Source: Spartobacteria bacterium
GTDB taxonomy: Bacteria; Verrucomicrobiota; Verrucomicrobiia; Chthoniobacterales; UBA10450
Length of the DNA: 10,575 nucleotides
Assembly: GCA_003445855.1 (NCBI GenBank)
Contig: DMCG01000076.1
Span: forward strand, 1-10,575
Direction: 5' to 3'
This document shows positions 1-5,973 of the stretch, in pieces. The stretch's first letter is position 1, and each line of letters begins with the position of its first letter. Under the pieces are notes generated by a model that was not told the DNA's origin, did no database searches, and was given only the letters and a program-made list of their open reading frames with translations. Made by a program: the position numbers and the translations under genes.

Positions 1-344
1 CCCATCAATTTCTCCACCGCCAGGGCGTAAGCGACGTTGTTCGAAAGCGGCGCGAGATAATCGAGCCGGTCGGTGTACGGCACGAACTGATTGTACTGCA
101 TGTTCTCGGCGATTTTTTCGTCACCGCGATGCAGGAAACCGATGTCCGGCGTCGCTTTGGTAATGATCTCGCCGTCGAGTTCGAGCACGAGCCGCAAAAC
201 GCCGTGCGTCGCCGGATGCGACGGCCCCATGTTCAACACCATCTTTTCGCCGATATCGTCGTCGGCGTGACGCAACTTCGCGTCCGCCGCGACAACGCGC
301 GTCACCGGATCAGGCGATTCAATCTCGCGCGTGGTGAAGGCCAT
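1..344 (-). CDS. nuoD: NADH-quinone oxidoreductase subunit D, N-terminal part (cut by window edge)
   Basis: Reading the reverse strand from an ATG at 344 gives 114 residues with no stop before the window edge. Residues from about 35 carry the complex I 49-kDa/NuoD hallmarks: [10 protein letters not shown], then [14 protein letters not shown], then [12 protein letters not shown] and a final AVEKLMG. NuoD is a peripheral-arm subunit of respiratory complex I and helps form the quinone pocket next to NuoB. The first 34 or so residues are a variable extension, so a second ATG just before VLNMGPS is an alternative start. No Shine-Dalgarno is visible. The 11-mer AAGATCGACAA (TTGTCGATCTT on the coding strand) directly abuts the start codon. 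No nuoC lies upstream: the flank is a repeat-rich gap and a divergent fabD, so nuoD appears to open its own transcription unit. Identity is firm; the start is moderately sure. Confidence 0.95.
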   Translation of the reverse strand, partial: MAFTTREIESPDPVTRVVAADAKLRHADDDIGEKMVLNMGPSHPATHGVLRLVLELDGEIITKATPDIGFLHRGDEKIAENMQYNQFVPYTDRLDYLAPLSNNVAYALAVEKLM

Positions 345-355
345 AAGATCGACAA
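345..355 (-). repeat. TTGTCGATCTT word, copy abutting the nuoD start codon
   Basis: Exact copy on the minus strand, directly followed by the nuoD ATG. The nine exact copies in the window are at 345, 1975, 3221, 3773, 4323, 5992, 8552, 8796 and 10206. Seven of the nine are preceded by A, giving ATTGTCGATCTT. Five read on the plus strand and four on the minus strand. Confidence 0.9.
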
Positions 356-399
356 TCGCGATTATGCTCGCGACGGCATCTCACTGCGCAAGCGCAAAG

Positions 400-425
400 T
401 GACAGCGAAGCTTCTTTCGCTGTCA
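400..425. repeat. Hairpin with 10-bp arms and 6-nt loop
   Basis: TGACAGCGAA at 400-409 is perfectly complementary to TTCGCTGTCA at 416-425. No T-run follows, so it is a poor intrinsic terminator, and no gene ends into it. It overlaps the left border of the GTCATCC composite repeat and is more likely part of that repeat structure. Confidence 0.6.
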
Positions 426-440
426 TCCTGAACGAAGTGA

Positions 441-495
441 ATGGAGCCGGCGGGAGCCGAGCGACATGGACGGGAAGCCCGAATGGGCGAGTGAG
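441..495 (+). repeat. Dispersed repeat, intergenic copy
   Basis: The segment starting ATGGAGCCGGCGG matches the reverse strand of 9306-9360. By eye about 42 of the first 47 positions agree before the alignment becomes gapped. This copy lies between genes and interrupts the GTCATCC-type repeat. The partner copy lies inside a protein-coding gene. Confidence 0.75.
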
Positions 496-583
496 CGGGA
501 GCGAACGAGTCAAGGATCTCACATTCGAAGGTTGGACGATCTGATAATGGGAGGAAGCTCCATCACCTTTGGCGAGGTCCCTC

Positions 584-599
584 GGTCGCCGCGGCGACC
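584..599. repeat. 16-bp perfect palindrome
   Basis: GGTCGCCG followed directly by its reverse complement CGGCGACC, with no loop. It sits just inside the right border of the composite repeat, about 80 bp upstream of the fabD start. An operator role cannot be excluded, but its position inside a repeat favours a structural element. Confidence 0.5.
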
Positions 600-678
600 T
601 CGGGATGACATGTGAGCGGAACTTGAAGTGAAATTCATTGCTCGCGTCATAAAGAGAACGCAGTTAACTGATCGCATC

Positions 679-1605
679 ATGGCCAAAAAAGTCGCACTCC
701 TCTTTGCCGGACAAGGCGCGCAAGCCGTCGGGATGGGGCACGATCTCGCGCAGGAATTTCCAGTCGTGACAGATTTATTTCGACAGGCAGACAAAATTCT
801 CGTGCGGAAGCTGAGCGAAATCGCCTGGAACGGGCCGATCGAGGAATTGACAAAGACATCGAATTGTCAACCGGCGCTGTATGTTCACGGGCTCGCGTGT
901 CTGGCGGTGTTGCGCGAACTCACCGGCGATTTTCCGATTGAAGGCGCGGCCGGTCTATCGTTAGGCGAAATGACCGCGCACGCGGCGGCTGGAACTTTTG
1001 ATTTCGCAACGGGACTGAAGCTTGTGCAGAAACGCGGCGAATTTATGGACGAAGCGTGTGCTGCAACTACCGGCGCGATGGCGGCAATGATCGGCGCGGA
1101 CGAAAACGTGGTGCGCGCGCTGGCTGCAAATGCAGATGTCGATGTTGCAAACCTCAATGCGCCCGGCCAGATCGTGATTTCAGGCGAGAGAGCGAAAGTA
1201 GAAATCGCAGTCGGTCTTGCAAGGGAGCATGGGATTCGGCGTGCAACGCTGCTGAATGTGGCGGGCGCGTATCATTCGCGTCTGATGGAGAGTGCCTATC
1301 GAAAGCTTGGCGATGCGCTTGTCGATGTACCGATGCGGACGCCGCGGTTTGCTGTGATCAGCAACGTGACTGGCGAGGAAGTGAACACGCCGGCGGAAAT
1401 TCGCCGGACATTGCAGGATCAAGTTACCGGAACGGTGCGTTGGTCCGATTGCATGGACCGCTTGGCCAAGCGCGGCTGCGATTTTTTTATTGAGCTTGGG
1501 CCTGGCGGCGTTCTCGCCGGTTTGCTCAAACGCACGCGCGAAGATGCCGATGTTGTTTCGGTGAGCGACGCGGAATCGGTGCGCAAATGCGCCGAACGGC
1601 TGTAG
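679..1605 (+). CDS. fabD: Malonyl-CoA:ACP transacylase (FabD)
   Basis: FabD moves malonyl from CoA to acyl carrier protein, the committed loading step of type II fatty acid synthesis in the cytoplasm. The 308-residue product has the usual family length. Visible motifs are LLFAGQGAQ (8-15), TSNCQPALY (60-68), the nucleophile elbow GLSLGE with Ser94, QKRGEFM with the malonate-binding Arg119, the catalytic His199 in VAGAYHS, and ELGPGGVL near 272. The canonical GHSLGE elbow has Leu in place of His here, a variant I recall from chlamydial and planctomycete enzymes. The ATG at 679 gives the canonical MAKKVALLFAGQG start; an in-frame GTG at 628 would add 17 unsupported residues. No clear ribosome binding site is seen. 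The TAG stop lies inside the left border of a palindromic element. It leads a plus-strand run but is not tightly coupled to the next gene (114-bp gap). Confidence 0.97.
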   Translation: MAKKVALLFAGQGAQAVGMGHDLAQEFPVVTDLFRQADKILVRKLSEIAWNGPIEELTKTSNCQPALYVHGLACLAVLRELTGDFPIEGAAGLSLGEMTAHAAAGTFDFATGLKLVQKRGEFMDEACAATTGAMAAMIGADENVVRALAANADVDVANLNAPGQIVISGERAKVEIAVGLAREHGIRRATLLNVAGAYHSRLMESAYRKLGDALVDVPMRTPRFAVISNVTGEEVNTPAEIRRTLQDQVTGTVRWSDCMDRLAKRGCDFFIELGPGGVLAGLLKRTREDADVVSVSDAESVRKCAERL

Positions 1606-1681
1606 CCGCTTCGCTCCGCGAAGCGCGGCGCGTGGATTCCAATTTCGCACGCGTTGCGTCGCCCAGAGGGCGACGGCTACA
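1601..1681. repeat. TGTAG-bordered double-hairpin element overlapping the fabD stop
   Basis: Borders are TGTAGCCG (1601-1608) and CGGCTACA (1674-1681), exact reverse complements. Inside are hairpin 1, CGCTTCG/CGAAGCG (1607-1613 and 1619-1625), a spacer, and hairpin 2, CGTCGCCC/GGGCGACG (1657-1664 and 1668-1675) with loop AGA. The same layout recurs at 4343-4392 and 6726-6812 with different stem sequences. The left border provides the TAG stop of fabD, and the element fills most of the gap before the next gene. It may also act in mRNA processing or as a weak terminator, though no T-run follows. Confidence 0.8.
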
Positions 1682-1719
1682 ACATCGACAACTATATTCG
1701 GACACCGTAGCTTCCGAGC

Positions 1720-2175
1720 ATGAAAATTCAGGAGCGAATAGACTCCGATTTGAAAGAGGCGATGCGGGCCAGGGACGCGATGAAGCTCGGCGTGCTGCGC
1801 ATGCTAAAATCGGCCCTGAAATATGCCGCCATCGAAAAATCAGGCGCGGAAGCCGAGCTGGCTGACGCGGAAGCTGCGCAAGTGATTCGCAAGCAGGCCA
1901 AGCAACGACAGGACTCCATCGAAAGTTTTGAGAAAGGCGGGCGCGCGGAACTCGCGGCGAAGGAGAAAGAGGAATTGTCGATCTTACAGACGTATTTGCC
2001 GCAAGGAATGAGCGCCGATGAACTCGCCAAAGTTGTGCGCGATACGATTGCGGAAGTTGGCGCGACTTCCAAAGCGCAAATGGGCGCGGTGATGAAGGCG
2101 TTACAAGAGAAAGTTGCGGGCCGCGCCGATGGCAAGACGTTAAGCCAGGAAGTGCAAAAGCAGTTGGGTAGTTGA
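1720..2175 (+). CDS. YqeY/GatB-domain family protein
   Basis: The 151-residue, mostly helical and strongly charged product matches the YqeY family, which resembles the C-terminal tRNA-binding tail domain of GatB. Family signs are the N-terminal block MKIQERIDSDLKEAM with LGVLRMLKSALKY, the central KEELSILQTYLPQGMSADEL, and the C-terminal QMGAVMKALQEKVAGRADGK typical of the family. Length is normal (about 150). The biochemical role is not established. By analogy with GatB it may bind tRNA or an aminoacyl-tRNA amidating complex, but stand-alone members are often not near gat genes, and none is near here. The ATG at 1720 starts directly with the family motif. It follows a palindromic element and precedes ispD by 55 bp, so co-transcription is possible. 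One TTGTCGATCTT word encodes part of LSILQ. Confidence 0.9.
   Translation: MKIQERIDSDLKEAMRARDAMKLGVLRMLKSALKYAAIEKSGAEAELADAEAAQVIRKQAKQRQDSIESFEKGGRAELAAKEKEELSILQTYLPQGMSADELAKVVRDTIAEVGATSKAQMGAVMKALQEKVAGRADGKTLSQEVQKQLGS
1975..1985 (+). repeat. TTGTCGATCTT word, copy in the yqeY-like gene
   Basis: Exact copy read in codon phase TTG-TCG-ATC, encoding LSI in the YLP-motif region. Confidence 0.85.
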
Positions 2176-2230
2176 GGATTGCGCATTGAGAGTAAAAGGC
2201 TGCAACCCTTCAACGTTTTAAAATTCAACC

Positions 2231-2917
2231 ATGCTGACAGCGATCATCGTTGCCGCGGGCAGCAGCCGGCGCGTTGGCTTCGATAAGTTATTTGAAACAA
2301 TCGCGGGCAAACCGGTGATCGCCCATGCCATCGGCGCTTTTGAAAATTCAAAATCTGTTTCAGACATCGTTGTCATCGCCCGCGAAGATCGACATGGCGA
2401 AATCAAAAAATTCGCTCGCGATCAAAATTGGAAAAAGATTCGGGCCATCGAGAGCGGCGGCGAACACCGGCAGGATTCGGTCCGCGCTGGCCTGAGTTAT
2501 CTTGGCGAAAACGCACAGTATGTGGCCGTGCATGACGCGGCCAGGCCGCTCATCACGCCGGAACTGATCGAGCGCGTCTTCGAACAATCCCGCGTCCACG
2601 GCGCGGCCGCTTTGGCCGAGCCAATCACAGACACGCTCAAGCGCGCCGATGTCGATCTTGGTGTCACGGGCGCGGTGGATCGAGATCGACTCTATGCCAT
2701 GCAGACGCCGCAAATTTTTGAGCGAAAACTTCTCGAGCAAGCTTATCGCGCCGTGGCCGAGAAAAAACTTCTGGTCACAGATGAAGTTTCCGCGCTCGAA
2801 CTGATCGGCGCCAAAGTCGTGCTCGTGCCGAACGACGATTTTAATTTCAAAATCACTTACCCGCGCGACTTGAAACTAGCCGAAATGGTTCTGCAAGGGA
2901 GACGACCGTGTGGCTAA
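2231..2917 (+). CDS. ispD: 2-C-methyl-D-erythritol 4-phosphate cytidylyltransferase (IspD)
   Basis: IspD joins CTP and MEP to give CDP-methylerythritol, the third step of the non-mevalonate isoprenoid pathway, in the cytoplasm. The 228-residue length is typical. Motifs in order are the nucleotide-binding loop AIIVAAGSSRRVGFDKLF (4-21), GGEHRQDSVRAGL (77-88), VHDAARPLI (100-108), ITDTLKR (132-138) with the Thr expected to contact MEP, MQTPQIF (157-163), TDEVSALE (183-190) and FKITYPRDL (207-215) with the conserved Lys208. The ATG at 2231 gives the canonical hydrophobic beta-strand start. The usual partner ispF is neither fused nor adjacent. The 55-bp gap upstream holds a possible remnant of a repeat (GGCTGCAACCC), and the 96-bp gap downstream holds a 29-bp palindrome, so the transcription unit may end here. 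Confidence 0.97.
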   Translation: MLTAIIVAAGSSRRVGFDKLFETIAGKPVIAHAIGAFENSKSVSDIVVIAREDRHGEIKKFARDQNWKKIRAIESGGEHRQDSVRAGLSYLGENAQYVAVHDAARPLITPELIERVFEQSRVHGAAALAEPITDTLKRADVDLGVTGAVDRDRLYAMQTPQIFERKLLEQAYRAVAEKKLLVTDEVSALELIGAKVVLVPNDDFNFKITYPRDLKLAEMVLQGRRPCG

Positions 2918-2959
2918 GCTGAACCATGTTCGCATAAATAGAAAACTCCATGTGCCTGC

Positions 2960-2988
2960 CATGCTATACGTGATTCACGTATAGCATG
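2960..2988. repeat. 29-bp perfect inverted repeat in the gap before the cyclase gene
   Basis: Two perfectly complementary 14-bp arms, CATGCTATACGTGA and TCACGTATAGCATG, are separated by a single T. It sits 42 bp after the ispD stop and 25 bp before the TTG start of the cyclase gene. The arms differ from the TGTAG-element family and no T-run follows, so it is not a standard terminator. Possible roles are an operator for a dimeric regulator of the cyclase gene, a 5'-UTR hairpin, or a separate small repeat type. Sequence alone does not decide. Confidence 0.75.
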
Positions 2989-3013
2989 ACGACCAGCCAA
3001 CCGGGCGGCAGAA

Positions 3014-4984
3014 TTGAAAGCGAAACGCAACAATAACGCTGCGAACATCGACAACATAATTCGCTCGATTAGTTCGGCCTCGCTTGTCGAGTTGATGTCG
3101 ATCTGGCGGGCGCGCGACGCGAAGCAATGGTCGCAATCGCCGGACAGCTATCGATTGATCGCGGAGAAAATTTTGCAACAAGGCGAGCCACTACTCGCGT
3201 TCGATGTTGTCACCGAGGGATTGTCGATCTTGCCAGACGATGTGCGGTTGCGACAATTGCAAGGTCTCGCCCTGGCGCGGAGCGGCGCGACCGAACGGGC
3301 GAACGCGATTCTCGAAAGTTTGCGGCGTGACAGACAAACCGACGAAGAAACGCTCGGCATGCTCGGCCGGACTTACAAGGATCTCGCCGCTCACGCGGCA
3401 ACGAAACTCGAGCGCGAAAAGTTTCTGCGGCGCGCGGCCGAGACGTACGCACAAGCTTATCAATCAAGCGGCGGTTACTGGACGGGAATCAATGCCGCGA
3501 CCATGAATTTGCTCATCGGCGAAAAAGAACGCGCCTGTGAGATCGCGAAGATGGTTCGCGCGCAATGTTTGAAAGAAGTTCAGGACCCCGGCGGGGATCA
3601 ATACTGGGAATTGGCGGCCCTGGGCGAAGCAGCTTTGATCTGTCGCGATTTGTCCCAGGCGGAAGAGTGGTATGCGCGCGCCGCGAAAGAAGCGGCGCAT
3701 CGCTTCGGCGACATTCATTCGAGCCGGCGCAACGCGCGTTTGATTCTGCAACATTGGAATGAGGACTCATCGAAGATCGACAAGTACCTTCACGTTCCTT
3801 CAGTGATTGTGTTTGCCGGTCACATGATCGACCGGCCGGACCGCGCAATTGCGAGATTTCCGAGTGAATTCGAACCGGCGGTGGCGAAAGAAATTCGCGG
3901 CAAGATCGAGAAGCTGCAACCGGGATTCGGTTTCGCTTCGGCGGCTTGCGGTTCGGACATTCTTTTTCTGGAAGCGATGCTCGACGCCGGCGTCGAGATC
4001 TCGGTGGTGTTGCCGTACGGCAGGGAAGAATTTGTTCGCGATAGCGTTGACTTTATTCCCGGTTCCAATTGGTGTGAGCGTTTCGATCGTGTGCTCGAGC
4101 GGGCGGCGAGGGTCATCACAGCTTCGACGCAAAAACTGGAGATCGGCGGTGTTTCCTATGAGTTTTGCAATGAGCTGCTACTCGGTCTGGCCGCGATCCG
4201 CGCTCGCCAGCTTGATGCCGCGCTCATTCCTCTCGCGGTTTGGGACGGTATGGCCGGTGATGGTCCTGGCGGCGCGGCAAGTGTGGTTCGAATTTGGCGC
4301 AGTTCTGGGTATGAGCCGGAGATTGTCGATCTTGCGAAGATTTGTAGGGGAAGCGGTCCGCTTCCCTCGGGACGACAGCGTCGTCCCCTACAGGAGCGTC
4401 ATCATCCTGTCGAAGCGCCGCTTCAATCTTTTGCTTCGCGTGTTGTCGCAATGCTTTTTGCCGACGCGGTCGGCTTCAGCAAGCTAACGGAGCCGGAGGT
4501 GCCGCGATTTGTGCAGCATTTTCTTGGGGCGATCGCAGAATTGAGCGAGAAGTTTCGTGAGACGATCATTGCAAAGAACACCTGGGGCGACGGACTCTAT
4601 TTCGTTTTTTCCGATGTCGATCTTGCCGGCAAGTTTGCTCTCGAGCTTGCGAATCTTGCCGCAACGACAAAATGGGAGGAGAAAGGGTTGCGGGCGGGAT
4701 TGAATCTGCGGATCGGGCTGCATGCGGGTCCGGTTTACGAATTCGACGATCCCATCACCGGAACCCGGAGTTACAGCGGCACGCATGTAAGTCGGGCGGC
4801 GCGGATTGAACCGATCACGCCGCCGGGGCAGGTCTATGCGAGCGAGGCATTCGCCGCGCTGGCCGCTGCGCAAGGCGCTGGCAGCTTTACCTGCGATTAC
4901 GTTGGGCAAACGCCGATGGCGAAAGGTTACGGGACGCTGCCGACGTATCACGTGCGGTCGAGGTCGCCGGCTGCGCGCTTGTAA
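3014..4984 (+). CDS. TPR/TRAFs-binding-like, Rossmann/SLOG-like and class III nucleotide cyclase multidomain protein
   Basis: This 656-residue protein joins three parts. Residues 40-250 are helical repeats resembling the TRAFs-binding/DUF4071 TPR family (TLGMLGRTYKDLA near 113, YWTGINAATM at 155-164). Residues 262-440 form an alpha/beta region (VIVFAGHMIDRPDR, ASAACGSDILFLEAML, VVLPYGREEF) that looks Rossmann-like and perhaps SLOG-related; that label is tentative. Residues 475-650 are a class III adenylate/guanylate cyclase domain with metal Asp484 (LFADAVGFSKL), Asp526 (TWGDGLYF) and transition-state Arg597 in HVSRAARIEP. Ser593 stands where Asn is usual. No membrane segment is seen, so it is probably cytosolic and makes cAMP or cGMP; substrate choice cannot be read safely. 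Residues 444-460 are encoded by a palindromic repeat inserted in the linker before the cyclase. The TTG start at 3014 is uncertain; an ATG at 3095 would remove 27 residues. It ends 8 bp from a convergent gene. Confidence 0.85.
   Translation: MKAKRNNNAANIDNIIRSISSASLVELMSIWRARDAKQWSQSPDSYRLIAEKILQQGEPLLAFDVVTEGLSILPDDVRLRQLQGLALARSGATERANAILESLRRDRQTDEETLGMLGRTYKDLAAHAATKLEREKFLRRAAETYAQAYQSSGGYWTGINAATMNLLIGEKERACEIAKMVRAQCLKEVQDPGGDQYWELAALGEAALICRDLSQAEEWYARAAKEAAHRFGDIHSSRRNARLILQHWNEDSSKIDKYLHVPSVIVFAGHMIDRPDRAIARFPSEFEPAVAKEIRGKIEKLQPGFGFASAACGSDILFLEAMLDAGVEISVVLPYGREEFVRDSVDFIPGSNWCERFDRVLERAARVITASTQKLEIGGVSYEFCNELLLGLAAIRARQLDAALIPLAVWDGMAGDGPGGAASVVRIWRSSGYEPEIVDLAKICRGSGPLPSGRQRRPLQERHHPVEAPLQSFASRVVAMLFADAVGFSKLTEPEVPRFVQHFLGAIAELSEKFRETIIAKNTWGDGLYFVFSDVDLAGKFALELANLAATTKWEEKGLRAGLNLRIGLHAGPVYEFDDPITGTRSYSGTHVSRAARIEPITPPGQVYASEAFAALAAAQGAGSFTCDYVGQTPMAKGYGTLPTYHVRSRSPAARL
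3221..3231 (+). repeat. TTGTCGATCTT word, cyclase-gene copy 1
   Basis: Exact copy in phase TTG-TCG-ATC, encoding LSI in the TPR-like region (residues 70-72). Confidence 0.85.
3773..3783 (-). repeat. TTGTCGATCTT word, cyclase-gene copy 2 (antisense)
   Basis: Exact copy on the strand opposite the gene; the coding strand reads AAG-ATC-GAC-AAG (KIDK) between the TPR and Rossmann-like regions. Confidence 0.85.
4323..4333 (+). repeat. TTGTCGATCTT word, cyclase-gene copy 3
   Basis: Exact copy in a different phase from copy 1, ATT-GTC-GAT-CTT (IVDL). It lies 10 bp before the palindromic element at 4343. Confidence 0.85.
4343..4392. repeat. TGTAG-bordered double-hairpin element inserted in frame in the cyclase gene
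   Basis: Borders TGTAGGGG (4343-4350) and CCCCTACA (4385-4392) are exact reverse complements. Hairpin 1 is GGGAAGCGG/CCGCTTCCC around a single T (4348-4366); hairpin 2 is GGGACGAC/GTCGTCCC around AGC (4369-4387). It is read without a stop as residues 444-460, an Arg/Gly/Pro-rich stretch, in the linker between the Rossmann-like and cyclase domains. The frame used reads TGT-AGG, so the TAG in the border is avoided. Confidence 0.85.
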
Positions 4985-4993
4985 GATCGACAT
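4983..4993 (-). repeat. ATGTCGATCTT variant bridging two convergent stop codons
   Basis: One mismatch from TTGTCGATCTT. It covers the last two bases of the cyclase TAA (4982-4984) and the last base of the TGA of the convergent GT9 gene, so it fills the whole gap between the two genes. Other ATGTCGATCTT copies are at 2385, 2649, 4614 and 8276. Confidence 0.65.
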
Positions 4994-5964
4994 CAAGCAA
5001 GCATGGGATCGATCGGCACGAGCGGGCGGACGAGTTCCACGACCGCGGGCACATCTTTGGGTTTGAATTTCCGGGCCCGGCGCAGACCGCGGGCGGTTTC
5101 TAATTCGCTCACGCGAAGGAGTCGGCCGTTTTTCCAAACCCAGGCGTCGGGATTATAGGGGCCGACGCGGCGCGGATCGGTCCAGGTGTGGATCGACAAC
5201 AGGCGATCGGTCACTGCGGCGGCGATATGCATCGGGCCGCTGTCCACACTGATGATGAAACGCGCGACGCGAATCAGTCGAATCAATTGCAGCAGCGAGG
5301 TCTGGTTTGTAAGCTCGATGCAATTCTCTGGAGCGTCGATTTTTCGGAGTGATTGTCCGACCACCACGACGCGCGTAGGCGCGAAGGCGCGGCAAAATTC
5401 CTCGATCACGCCGTTCGAGAGTGATTTGCGCCCGCCGCGCGCAAAAGGATGAAGCAGGATGAAGGGCGGATATTCATCGAAGCGCGGGAGCATATCGCCG
5501 GTGGGAAACGGGCAGCGAAGCGCCGCACCGACGGTGGCGCCGGCGCATTCCGCCAGTTTGAGATAACGCTCGACTGCATGCTCGCGGCGATTGACCTTCG
5601 CGACGCGATTGTAAAAGAAACGCGAGCCTTCACGCGCATCGCTCATTCCGTAAATTTCCTTCGCGCCACTGATCTTTGCGATTAATGCGCTGCGCAAAAG
5701 TCCCTGAAAATCAAGAGCAAGATCGGGGCGAAGCTCTCTCGTTATCTTCAACCACGGCCGCAAACTGCGTGGCGCACCGAGGCCGCGAAATTCGCCGCGC
5801 GGAAAAACGTGGACATGATCGACATCGGGATTTCCGCGGAGCAAAGGAGTGAATTCCGGATTAATCACCCAGGTGATTTTAGCGTCCGGATGCGCATCGC
5901 GGACCAACGCGACCGCGGGCAGAGTATGCACGATGTCGCCGAGCGAGCTCGGCTTGATGATCAA
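4993..5964 (-). CDS. Glycosyltransferase family 9, lipopolysaccharide heptosyltransferase-like
   Basis: The product has the GT-B fold signature of GT9 heptosyltransferases, which add heptose from ADP-heptose to the lipopolysaccharide inner core on the cytoplasmic face. Evidence: KPSSLGDIVHTLPA (4-17) with the catalytic-base-type Asp10, DFQGLLRSALIAKISGAKE (85-103), LHPFARGGRKSLS (171-183) and the sugar-nucleotide site SVDSGPMHIAAA (239-250). At 323 residues it has the normal WaaC/WaaF length. The TTG at 5964 is the first common start codon, but family members begin MKILIIKPSSLGD, and the four upstream codons (from CTG at 5976, before a stop at 5982-5980) encode LKKI, completing that motif. 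The true start may therefore be the rare CTG. It lies 24-36 bp after the phosphoesterase gene on the same strand and is probably co-transcribed with it. The acceptor, and whether heptose is the donor sugar, are not readable. Confidence 0.9.
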   Translation of the reverse strand: MIIKPSSLGDIVHTLPAVALVRDAHPDAKITWVINPEFTPLLRGNPDVDHVHVFPRGEFRGLGAPRSLRPWLKITRELRPDLALDFQGLLRSALIAKISGAKEIYGMSDAREGSRFFYNRVAKVNRREHAVERYLKLAECAGATVGAALRCPFPTGDMLPRFDEYPPFILLHPFARGGRKSLSNGVIEEFCRAFAPTRVVVVGQSLRKIDAPENCIELTNQTSLLQLIRLIRVARFIISVDSGPMHIAAAVTDRLLSIHTWTDPRRVGPYNPDAWVWKNGRLLRVSELETARGLRRARKFKPKDVPAVVELVRPLVPIDPMLA

Positions 5965-5973
5965 TATCTTTTT

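Larger units (their letters stand above)
421..610. repeat. Composite intergenic repeat bordered by TGTCATCC / GGATGACA
   Basis: TGTCATCC at 421-428 is matched by its reverse complement GGATGACA at 603-610. The left end reads TCCTGAACGAAGTGA and the phrase resumes as AAGGATCTCAC at 511-521. From memory, TCCTGA-cGAAG-GAAGGATCTCA is a phrase scattered through many unrelated bacterial genomes. Here it is split by about 70 bp, including the 441-495 repeat, which suggests one repeat inserted into an older one. The right half holds a 16-bp perfect palindrome, GGTCGCCG/CGGCGACC, at 584-599. How such elements move is unknown to me. Confidence 0.55.
345..678. other. Repeat-rich gap between divergent nuoD and fabD
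   Basis: This 334-bp stretch holds no credible gene. The short open frames on both strands match no pattern I recognise and run through repeats. It contains, in order, one TTGTCGATCTT word (345-355, minus), a hairpin with 10-bp arms (400-409 and 416-425), a GTCATCC-bordered composite repeat (421-610) carrying a nested dispersed repeat (441-495), and a 16-bp perfect palindrome (584-599). Promoters for both flanking genes must lie here or inside the repeats, but I could not pick out a convincing pair of -35/-10 boxes. Confidence 0.7.

Noticed and set aside
400..425. Intrinsic terminator reading of the 10-bp-arm hairpin
   Set aside because: No T-run follows on either strand and no gene ends into it: nuoD runs away from it and fabD starts later.
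623..653. Possible fabD promoter (TTGAAG and CATAAA, 19-bp spacer)
   Set aside because: Each box matches only 4 of 6 consensus bases and the spacing is too long; such matches are common by chance.
3849..4487. 212-codon open frame in another plus-strand frame of the cyclase gene
   Set aside because: It overlaps the motif-bearing frame completely, has no start context and gives an Arg/Ser-rich protein without recognisable domains.
4484..5137. 217-codon open frame on the minus strand
   Set aside because: It is antisense to the cyclase domain and overlaps the GT9 gene end; very Arg/Pro-rich, a shadow.
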